DNA from: Sabellastarte sp. h YS-2021
Taxonomy: Eukaryota; Annelida; Polychaeta; Sabellida; Sabellidae
Assembly: GCA_964017235.1 (NCBI GenBank)
Contig: OZ024936.1
Location: 88,572,537-88,636,536, forward strand
Direction of reading: 5' to 3'
DNA length: 64,000 nt
This document shows positions 24,211-33,580 of this stretch, in pieces. Made by a program: the position numbers and the translations under genes. Position 1 is the stretch's first letter. Each line of letters starts with the position of its first letter. The notes under the pieces are model-generated. The model was given only the letters and a program-made list of their open reading frames with translations. It had not been told where the DNA came from and did no database searches.

Positions 24211-27200
24211 TATGTCCACCCCCCTGGGGGGTGGATATATTATTTTTGCTTTTTTCGCCGTCCGATGTCCGGCGTCCGATGTCCGGCGTCCGATGTCCGG
24301 CGTCACGCATGGTTTCCGCTCATTTAAAGGAAAAGTATTAGAGCTATTGTCACCAAATTTGGTATGCAGGCTTATTGGGTCAGTAGCTTGCTTGGGATTG
24401 CTTGTGGCTGTTGTACCTCTTTTGCTTACTGAGTAATACTTAAGTACAGCTATTTTCAGTACCCATTGGTTTCCGTGCATTTAAGCCAAGATAATTAAAG
24501 ATATTTTACTACAATTTTTAATACAAGATTGTTATGTCCATAGCTCGCTTGGTATTGCATTTGGGACTGATAGCTTTGTCAGTACATGAGTAATAGCCAT
24601 TTAGGTACTTCATTGTGTATTTTCAGTACTACTTTTGAGTAATTTGCTAATATCTCAGAAACCGTAAGAGATAGAGCGATTTCAACAGAATTTTTGACTC
24701 ACAGGGTAGTAGAAGAGTATTCTGTACAAAATTGAAAATTTTCAATTTTCGCCACTTTTGGCGGCCATCTTGAATTTTTGCGAAAAACGAAAAAATCTTA
24801 ATATCTCAGAAACCGTAAGAGATAGAGCGATTTGGACAATATTTTTGAGTCACAGGGTATCTAAGGAATGTACTCTTTGCAATTTTCCAAAAATTTTCCC
24901 CTCCCCAAAAATGGCGGCCATTTTGAATTTTCGAATTTTTGCCCAAAATGGCAAAACACAAATTTGCTTCTATCTCCTTAACCGTGCGAGATAGAGCGAT
25001 TTCGTCGAAATTTTCGACCCACAGGGTATCTAAGGAATGTAATCTTTGCAATTTTCAAAAAATTTTCCCCTCCCCAAAAATGGCGGCCATTTTGAATTTT
25101 CGAATTTTTGCCAAAAATGGCAAAACACAAATTTGCTTCTATCTCCTTAACCGTGCGAGATAGAGCGATTTCGGCAAAATTTTCGACCCACAGGGTATCT
25201 GAGCATTGTACTGTTGGTAATTTTTAAAAATTTGGCCCTCCCCAAAAATGGTGGCCATTTTGAATTTTCGAATTTTTGCCAAAAATGGCAAAACACAAAT
25301 TTGCTTCTATCTCCTTAACCGTGCGAGATAGAGCGATTTCGGCGAAATTTTCGACCCACAGGGTATCTAAGGAGTGTACTCTTTGCAATTTTCCAAAAAT
25401 TTACCCCTCCCCAAAAATGGCGGCCATTTTGAATTTTCGAATTTTTGCCAAAAATGGCAAAACACAAATTTGCTTCTATCTCCTTAACCGTGCGAGATAG
25501 AGCGATTTCGTCAAAAATTTCGACCCACAGGGTATCTGAGCATTGTACTCTTGGTAATTTTTAAAAAATTTGCCCCTCCCCAAAAATGGCGGCCATTTTG
25601 AATTTTAGAATTTTTGCCAAAAATGGCAAAACACTAATTTGCTTCTATCTCCTTAACCGTGCGAGATAGAGCGATTTCGGCAAAATTTTCGACCCACAGG
25701 GTATCTGAGAATTCTACTCTTGCCAATTTTAAAAAAATTTTCCTCTCCCCAAAGATGGCGGCCATTTTGAATTTTAGAATTTTTGCCAAAAATGGCAAAA
25801 CACAAATTTGCTTCTATCTCCTTAACTGTGTGAGATAGAGCGATTTCGGCGAAATTTTCGACCCACAGGGTATCTAAGGAGTGTACTCTTTGCAATTTTC
25901 CAAAAATTTTCCCCTTCCCGAAAATGGCGGCCATTTTGAATTTTAGAATTTTTGCCAAAAATGGCAAAACACAAATTTGCTTCTATCTCCTTAACCGTGC
26001 GAGATAGAGCGATTTCGTCGAAATTTTCAACCCACAGGGTATCTAAGGACTGTACTCTTTGCAATTTTCCAAAAATTTTCCCCTTCCCGAAAATGGCGGC
26101 CATTTTGAATTTTCGAATTTTTGCCAAAAATGGCAAAACACAAATTTGCTTCTATCTCCTTAACCGTGCGAGATAGAGCGATTTCGTCGAAATTTTCGAC
26201 CCACAGGGTATTTAACGAATGTAATCGTTACAATTTTCAAAAAATTTTCCCCTCCCCAAAAATGGCGGCCATTTTGAATTTTAGAATTTTTGCCAAAAAT
26301 GGCAAAACACAAATTTGCTTCTATCTCCTTAACTGTGTGAGATAGAGCAATTTCGTCGAAATTTTCGACCGACAGGGTATCTAAGGAGTGTACTCTTTGC
26401 AATTTTCCAAAAATTTTCCCCTCCCCAAAAATGGCGGCCATTTTGAATTTTCGAATTTTTGCCAAAAATGGCAAAACACAAATTTCCTTCTATCTCCTTA
26501 ACCGTGCGAGATAGAGCGATTTCGTCGAAATTTTCGACCCACAGGGTATTTAAGGAATGTAATCTTTACAATTTTCAAAAAATTTTCCCCTCCCCAAAAA
26601 TGCCGGCCATTTTGAATTTTAGAATTTTTGCCAAAAATGGCAAAACACAAATTTGCTTCTATCTCCTTAACCATGCGAGATAGAGCGATTTCGTCGAAAT
26701 TTTCGACCCACAGGGTATCTAAGTAGTGTACTCTTTGCAATTTTCCCAAAAATTTTCCCCTCCCCAAAAATGGCGGCCATTTTGAATTTTCGAATTTTTG
26801 CCAAAAATGGCAAAACACAAATTTGCTTCTATCTCCTTAACTGTGTGAGATAGAGCAATTTCGTCGAAATTTTCGACCGACAGGGTATCTAAGGAGTGTA
26901 CTCTTTGCAATTTTCCAAAAATTTTCCCCTCCCCAAAAATGGCGGCCATTTTGAATTTTCGAATTTTTGCCAAAAATGGCAAAACACAAATTTCCTTCTA
27001 TCTCCTTAACCGTGCGAGATAGAGCGATTTCGTCGAAATTTTCGACCCACAGGGTATTTAAGGAATGTAATCTTTACAATTTTCAAAAAATTTTCCCCTC
27101 CCCAAAAATGCCGGCCATTTTGAATTTTAGAATTTTTGCCAAAAATGGCAAAACACAAATTTGCTTCTATCTCCTTAACCATGCGAGATGGAGCGATTTC

Positions 27201-28065
27201 GTCGAAATTTTCGACCCACAGGGTATCTAAGGAGTGTACTCTGTGCAATTTTCCAAAAATTTTCCGCTCCCCAAAAATGGCGGCCATTTTGAATTTTAGA
27301 ATTTTTGCCAAAAATGGCAAAACACAAATTTGCTTCTATCTCCTTAACCGTGCGAGATAGAGCGATTTCGTCAAAAATTTCGACCCACAGGGTATCTGAG
27401 CATTGTACTGTTGGTAATTTTTAAAAAATTTGCCCCTCCCCAAAGATGGCAGCCATTTTGAATTTTAGAATTTTTGCCAAAAATGGCAAAACACAAATTT
27501 GCTTCTATCTCCTTAACTGTGTGAGATAGAGCGATTTCGTCGAAATTTTCAACCCACAGGGTATCTAAGGAGTGTACTCTTTGCAATTTTCCAAAAATTT
27601 TCCCCTCCCCAAAAATGGCGGCCATTTTGAATTTCAAATTTTTACCAACAATGGCAAAACACAAATTTGCTTCTATCTCCTTAACCGTGCGAGATAGAGC
27701 GATTTCGGCGAAATTTTCGACCCAAGGGGTATCTAAGAAATGTACTCTTTGCAATTTTCCAAAAATTTTCCCCTCCCCACATATGGCGGCCATTTTGAAT
27801 TTTCGAATTTTTGCCAAAAATGGAAAAACACAAACTGGCCTCAACCGTGCAAAATAGAGTTATTTCGTTGAAATTTTCGACCCATAGGCTATCTAAGAAA
27901 TGTACTCTTGGCAATTTTTAAAAAATTTTCCTTTTCCCAAAAATGGCGGCCATTTTGAATTTTCAAATTTTTGCCAAAAATAGATAAACAGGAATTTGCT
28001 TCTATCTTCTTAACAAAAGGTTGATAGGGTGGACATTACACATGATAATGTGTGTTCTTCTATGC
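24211..28065 (+). mobile_element. Helentron-like element family 2 with 169-bp satellite core
   Basis: It starts with the hairpin TGTCCACCCCCCTGGGGGGT..GGATA and a GTCCGGCGTCCGAT microsatellite (24258-24305). It continues as about 20 head-to-tail units of 169 bp (CGTGCGAGATAGAGCGATTT, AAAATGGCGGCCATTTTGAA) from about 24640 to 28010. It closes with GGGTGGACAT (inverse of the 5' arm, 28027-28036) and the hairpin ACACAT-GATA-ATGTGT (28038-28053). The many 74-104 aa frames on both strands arise from the repeat and are not genes. The element lies in the intron before the last RA exon. Confidence 0.75.
24640..28010 (+). repeat. 169-bp tandem satellite array
   Basis: The phrase CTCCTTAACCGTGCGAGATA recurs at 169-bp steps (for example 24981, 25150, 25319). 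Units are highly similar in the centre and diverge at both edges (24640-24800, 27840-28010), the usual mark of unequal exchange. Within it a block of three units (about 508 bp, 26290-26797) is repeated almost exactly at 26798-27305. Confidence 0.92.
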
Positions 28066-28270
28066 TATCCTGTTTCTATTCATATGTCGCAGCTACAAGC
28101 AACAGGGCGTCCTATTTCTAGTTTATTACTAAAACTTTAGGTACATGGATTAGGGACCATGACAGAAGAGGGGACACTGGGCCCCATATATCTGTATGAA
28201 AGACATCCCTAGAAATCATCCCCTATACACTACTCCCCAATTGTTTGGGCAGATAACTGGGGTTGCCCAC

Positions 28271-28638
28271 TAGTGTAGGTATCAAAAATATGTATATCGA
28301 TATCAAACCATATTTTTATGTTCCGTATCGATTGATATTAAAATATCGGGGCATGAGATGCTTTCCTGGGTGAGATCTTGCAAACTCTTTCACAAGTTTT
28401 AGTAGTGTCCCGAAACGTAAACAAATATGGTAGCTCTGTTTCGTGGTAAGAGTTACGAAGAATGACATGAAAAGCAATAAAACCTTCAAATTTTGTACGT
28501 TATTTTAATGGAAGACAGCAGAGGTGGGTCTGTTAAGTGGTATGTTCCGATATTGATATTGTACTCTACATTATCGATATTGGTATATTTAGCATAAATT
28601 GGTAAATATTTCAATATCAATAAACAATACCAGCACTA
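28271..28638. mobile_element. hAT-type MITE, copy 1
   Basis: The termini TAGTGTAGGTAT / AATACCAGCACTA are flanked by an exact 8-bp duplication, TTGCCCAC (28263-28270 and 28639-28646). The interior has ATCGATATTGAAATATC-like blocks and CCCGAAACGTAAACAAATAT, shared with 44272-44641. An 8-bp duplication and TAG...CTA ends are hAT features. Confidence 0.85.
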
Positions 28639-28740
28639 TTGCCCACACTCGTTGTTAGAATGTATTCCAGTGACCTTTTGCAGTACACAGTTGTCCCGAG
28701 TGCCCATGACATTGTTTTTCTTTGGATGTTTTTTTTTCAG

Positions 28741-28833
28741 GAATCATTACGTCAGTACAGACTGACGAGGTTTTACTTAAAACAGAAGGAGACCCAGCTT
28801 TCTGCCGATAGCCAAAAAGCAGCCGCAGAACGG
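28741..28833 (+). CDS. DGKQ: DGKQ-like exon: end of RA domain and following helix
   Basis: The 93-bp exon (31 codons, phase 0-0) has acceptor TTTTTTTTCAG and donor GTGAGT. It reads ESLRQYRLTRFYLKQKE, then a Gln/Ala-rich stretch ending AAAER. YRLTRFYL is the last RA strand. The remainder predicts a short helical connector to the next module. The intron just before it holds the 169-bp satellite array and a hAT MITE. Confidence 0.9.
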
Positions 28834-28839
28834 GTGAGT

Positions 28840-29930
28840 ACTCCTGGCAAATACTTTTTTTTTTATCGTAGCTGAAAAAAAATATAGCTGATTTATTTGT
28901 CTTGGTGGTCAAGGTTATCATCTTTTCTGATAAAACTGTTTCACCTATCAGCATGGCGAATGTTTTCCATGATAGTGTTTTAACGTGGCATGAAATTGTG
29001 CCTTGTGACCTCAGGATCTGATCGTCTGTTTGCTGCAGTACACTTTTCTTGCCATTTTCTCCCAAGCTGAGGGAGTAAATTGTTGGAAATTATTTCTGTG
29101 CTTAGTATAAATGGAGTACTTCATTCTGTGTATGTCAACGTATTCACAAATCAGTCTTGTCTTAGTTTTAAATGTTAGACTTTTGATGTTTTCTTGGTCT
29201 TCATGCCATTCTCTAAATCTGAAGTTATTATCAAGGTCAGTTATAAAGACTGGCTGGAGGAGGTCTTAACTAAGACTAGTCTTAAATATGGCTTTCCTAT
29301 GAGCTTTTCCCACTTCAAAATATCAAATGGCTAAAATTAAGTTAAAATAAGTACCACACCTCAAAATTTGTTTAATTCATGTTTTAACTGGTTAGAAGTC
29401 CCATCATTAGTGATTTGTTCAATGCATTAATCGATGAGTGTAACCACATGGAATCAGTCCAAGTTGAACCCCTATCTTCGCCCAACTAGATATATGTATA
29501 TAGATGTTTTGACCAAATTTTTACCTCATATTTGGTTTTAAAATATTGCTAGGGAATCCCATGGAATTCCGTGACCTCACATTTTCTGATTTGCATATAT
29601 TATTTTAACATATTGCTGGGAATTCCCGCTTGATTCGGAGACCTGACATTATCTTGCATATTTTAACAATGATATTCAACAAGTAAGATTTTATTATTTT
29701 GTTAGTTGATAGTATGAATATGTTTAGCTATGCTTATATAATGATTTTTGTGATTTTTAATGTCTGTTGATTAAATTGAATGATTAAATGATCCAAAGTG
29801 AGGGATTATAGAGTCTCTACTAATGGCTGAGTCGCAGCTCTGAAAAGTTTTCAATTATTTTTTTTATTTTTTTCGAACACTTTATTACTGCATACCTCTA
29901 TTTTTGAGACGACAGACTTGTTTGTTGTTA
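28840..29930. other. Intron, nothing recognised
   Basis: AT-rich unique-looking sequence between the last RA exon and the RRM-shaped exon. No further exon, repeat boundary or RNA gene was recognised. Confidence 0.5.
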
Positions 29931-29937
29931 TTCCCAG

Positions 29938-30067
29938 GTGGGACAACTCGCCGTCGCCAAGAGAGATCTGAGCATTCAGCCGCACATTGCAATTTACGTA
30001 GGAAATCTTCCCACAGGCCTGTCACAAAAACAGTACGAGAAGATCCTCCTGGATATCATAGGAAAAG
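29938..30067 (+). CDS. DGKQ: DGKQ-like exon: RRM-shaped module, first half
   Basis: The 130-bp exon lies between TTATTCCCAG and GTTAGT. It reads VGQLAVAKRDLSIQPHIAIY, continues VGNLPTGLSQKQYEK and ends ILLDIIGK plus one base (phase 1). It corresponds to the stretch of DGK theta just before the kinase domain, where vertebrate proteins have a similar aromatic-V-G-D/N-L-P motif. IAIYVGNLP followed by a helix looks like beta-1/RNP2 and alpha-1 of an RRM fold. RNA binding is not claimed. The exon joins in frame to either 32161 or 41546. Confidence 0.92.
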
Positions 30068-30096
30068 GTTAGTAATCTGACCGGTTTTCAAAATTA

Positions 30097-30455
30097 AGGC
30101 TGTGACTTTGTTAGAAAAACCAACACTGGGTATTCGCCTTGAAAGAACCGATACGAATTCGGGTAACTGTGTTTTATTTGTCACCCAACTTGGAAGTAGC
30201 AGAGAAGTAAACATGCCAGATGTTGTAAACAAAACGTTGCGAAAAATAATGTTAAATATCTGTATAAATGAGGAAAATTATATGGAAAAACTCATATCAG
30301 TTAAAGAAATCTGACTGAGTACTAAGGTTTATCCAAGTATTTCATTGATTTACGCTATATTTAATATTTTTTCAGTTACCCGCTTCGCTAGTTTGTACTT
30401 GGTTTCTTAAGGAATTCGGACCATTTTTGGGTAACCGAGTAACCTATCACAGCCT
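30097..30455. mobile_element. MITE with AGGCTGTGA termini, copy 2
   Basis: The ends AGGCTGTGAC and ATCACAGCCT form an inverted pair with TA on each side. The interior matches 12597-12934 closely (GGGTATTCGCCTTGAAAGAA; AATAATGTTAAATATCTGTA). It lies just after the donor of the 29938 exon. Confidence 0.75.
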
Positions 30456-31074
30456 TAATTAAAATCAATTGCGGAGGTATTGAAACAAAGTAAATCTTGT
30501 ATGCCATTGTCACTGATAGAATGAAAACTTTCCTATATATAGTCCATTATTTTGAAATAATAGCCTTGATTTTTACCCCATATATAGTAAAAATGTGAGA
30601 TATTTAACCAAGTGTATCTATGTTAGTTAGGTTTTTAGTTGTTTTGATTAACCACCAAAATCCAACAATGTTTTCTGTTTTCAAAAACAGGTTCTTTGAT
30701 ATACAGTGGAACGAACTAAAGGTGGATTACAGTTTGTATCATTTGAACATGTGCCATAGTTATTCTTAGAATGTCCAAAGAAAATAAAGAGTTTTTTAAG
30801 AAAAAATTCCAGACCCAAGAGAAGCTTCTAAGAACACTCCATTCGACAGTCACTGCTAAAACTATTATTTTGTTTTGTTTTCCAAGCACAGCCATTAACT
30901 GGCCGGGGCTTTGAAAAAATCTAACTGCAGTATTTGTTTTTCACTGGTGTGTTGTGTGTCAAATATGTATACATATTAGTTCGGTTGTATCTAATATTAA
31001 TACTTGTTTTAGGTTTTCTTACAGCTTTTACATTTGGATTTGATCTTAAGTAACTGCACCGGACAAATTGCCTG

Positions 31075-31160
31075 GCGGTGGGGATATAGTGGTGTAGTTG
31101 GTAACACACTTGCTCTCCCATCTCCCAGGTCTAGGGTTCTATTCTCAGTCCCGAGAGAAA
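31075..31160 (+). repeat. tRNA-derived SINE head
   Basis: GGGGATATAGTGGTGTAGTT (A-box-like), followed about 45 nt later by TAGGGTTCTATTCTCAGTCCC-like sequence (B-box-like). This layout is that of a decayed tRNA-derived pol III promoter. Confidence 0.5.
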
Positions 31161-32160
31161 GTTAGAAAGTGAGGAAGTTTGTAGTTGATTGCCCAATTCT
31201 GTTCAATGTAGAACCCTGACCCTGATATGTTCTACTTGCATTGAGGGAAAGTTTGCAGATTATAGTGTTCATTACAGAATCTTGACCAATTCCAGAATCT
31301 TGACCATTGCTTGTTTCCATCAGTTGAACTGCCTGTATTGTGGTATGGTCAGTCTGTTCCAATGAGGCCATCGGTTTCGCGCCACTTCAAAACCATTCCA
31401 ATTCTTCCAGAATAGCTAAAAAGTTTGTAGCTGCTTTACCCAATTTGTTTCAGAGCAGAATGTCGACCAACTGGTGTGCACTACACTCCTCCATCTTCCC
31501 AACTATCTGTCACAGCGTAACGGTGTGTTAAGAGAGGGAATCTCCTTCCATATTGTCCGTCTAACCATTTGTCTGCTGTGTATTCAATATCTCTTGTAGG
31601 TCTTGTCAAATAAGCCACAGTGGCCATCCTCAGTAGTGTTTAGTAGAGTAGGACTGTAACTACCAAAGCACAAGAGTTTACAGACCCTCCTATTATTTCA
31701 GCTTAACTTTGTGAATACTGATTGAAGCACAAAGATTAGCTGAGCTGTTTGTTGTAAAATATAATCCGATTTTTGGTTTAACTGGATTCAGTTTTGTGAA
31801 AACAGCCCCGGGACTTACTTCAGCTCTCTCAAATGCTCTGGAGACATTTTGACTAAAATGTGTCTTCTGTTTTATGAAACTTCAGTTATCCAAAGAAAAT
31901 CTTACATCCCCAGTATATTTGGATAACAGAAATCACATTTTACATACAAATATATTGATGCCACAGTTTAACCCCAGTGACCGCCATCCAGAGTTGACTG
32001 TGTGAAGACTTTAAGTAATGCTACACTTTTCTTGTTCCTATAGATTTTTCACCAAACCATGATGAGAATGTCAAAAATGTAATTAAGGAGTCAATTGCTG
32101 TGTATGCTTTCTTATAATTGGTGATTTTTACACCTGTTTGGCTTGAAATGCAATTTGCAG

Positions 32161-32318
32161 AAAACCGATGGGTCTCTTATGACGTAATTTACCATGATTA
32201 CGGATCCCTTGTCCTGATCTACACTAGCGCCACCGTGGCCACGCGGGCCTTCAATTTACTGGAGAACGCCATCTTTGATGAGAAGCAGTTGCTGGTGCTC
32301 ATCCTGCCCCATTTACAG
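32161..32318 (+). CDS. DGKQ: DGKQ-like alternative exon a: RRM-shaped module, second half
   Basis: This 158-bp exon starts after GAAATGCAATTTGCAG and ends before GTAACC. With the carried-over G it reads ENRWVSYDVIYHDYGSLVLI..., then ATRAFNLLENAIFDEKQ and LLVLILPHLQ. That is strand, strand, helix, strand, matching the region before the DGK theta kinase domain. Exon b at 41546 has exactly the same length and phases and aligns without gaps (29 of 53 residues identical by eye). Including both exons or neither gives an early stop. The donor is followed by five further CAG|GTAA sites. Confidence 0.92.
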
Positions 32319-32640
32319 GTAACCCCAATAGTGAAACTGGCAAAGCGAAACTGAAAGCAGTGTACAGGTAACCCCAGTGGTGAAACTGGCAATGCAAAAC
32401 TGAAAGTAGTGTATAATGCGCATCTAGTCTCATTTACAGGTAACCCAGAAACTAAAACTGGCACAATAAAACCAAAGTCCATTGCTGGTGTGCATTCCAT
32501 TCCCGTTTACAGGTAAACGCCCAAATTGAAACTGAAACTAGCAAAGTGAAACTAAACAAAAGTTGCATTGCTAACAGGTAACAAAACTGACACCAGAAAG
32601 AAACGAAACCAGAGATCGTCGGCTACAGGTAACAAAAGAA
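32319..32640 (+). repeat. Tandem degenerate copies of the exon-a donor
   Basis: CAG|GTAA occurs at the true donor (gt at 32319) and again with gt near 32368, 32440, 32513, 32578 and 32629. The third and fourth copies also carry recognisable exon-end sequence (GCATCTAGTCTCATTTACAG; GCTGGTGTGCATTCC...TTTACAG versus the exon's GCTGGTGCTCATCC...TTTACAG). Each is followed by a GAAACTGGCA-like stretch. Read-through from exon a meets TGA at 32352, so use of any decoy donor would truncate the protein. Confidence 0.7.
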
Positions 32641-33182
32641 AATAAAACCACAGGAGCCAGAAAGTGAAACTGAAAGGGATTTTACCAGGATATACTTCAC
32701 CTTTGGTTTGGAAGTGGGTCATCTTCCATAAGTGCTGCAATTCCTAGGTGTCATAGCAAAGTAGCTTAATAGCCATCACCACAACCCCCACCCCCCACCC
32801 CTCCTTCTTCTTTCCTTTCTCATCCCAATGAATGATTATACCCATTACAGCCCCAATGTCAGTTCAGTAGATGTGCCTCTAGATTATACCCTGATCAATA
32901 AACAATGCCTAATTATGATTTTTATGTCATTAGGTAAAAAACCCAAGTTGATATGCTTGCATGACCAATGGCTTTATGTCGCCAATCTCTAGCTGTACAG
33001 TGTATCATATTTCATTTATTGGAACTATATTGCTAAATGAAAACCTATCTCAACACACTACAATTTACTAGTAGTAATGTTCTGTTGTGGGGGGAAATTC
33101 TAAATTTATCATAAATCAAGCTATCAATCTGGATGCACTGTTCAGTTGAGTTGAAGTGACAAAATATCAGCAAAATTTATGT

Positions 33183-33442
33183 CAGCTGATGTAATACATG
33201 TGATGTTATATCAGCTGATGTAATATCACCTGACATTAGCAGCTAATGTTGTCAGCTGATGTAACCTGACATTATATAAGCTGATGTAATCTCACCTCAC
33301 ATTATATCAATTGATGTAATATACCTGACGTTGTATCAGCTTGTGTAATATCACCTGATATTGTCAGCTGATATAATCTCACCTGACATTATATCAGCTG
33401 ATGTAATATCACCTGACTTTATGTCAGCTGATGTAATATTGT
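33183..33442 (+). repeat. Minisatellite, TCAGCTGATGTAAT units
   Basis: About nine irregular repeats of a 28-32 bp unit, consensus TCAGCTGATGTAATATCACC then TGACATTATA. TCAGCTGA is itself palindromic, and the array ends about 45 bp before Helentron-like copy 2. Confidence 0.85.
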
Positions 33443-33488
33443 CTTGCTCTTTGTATTTGGTATCAACTTATTCCGTGTGTTGCATTAT

Positions 33489-33534
33489 TATATCCCCAGA
33501 CGAAAGTCGGGGATATATTGGATTCAGGTCCGTC

Positions 33535-33580
<46 letters not shown>

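Noticed and set aside
24758..27914. Many overlapping frames of 74-157 codons on both strands with similar proteins
   Set aside because: They repeat every 169 bp with the satellite, run on both strands over the same bases and have no splice or start context; products of a tandem array.
24211..28065. CRISPR-like array
   Set aside because: Units are contiguous 169-bp repeats without unique spacers in a eukaryotic intron; a satellite.
32042..32117. Possible extra exon after TTCCTATAG upstream of alternative exon a
   Set aside because: No donor in frame is convincing, and the 29938 exon joins directly to 32161 with a conserved sequence.
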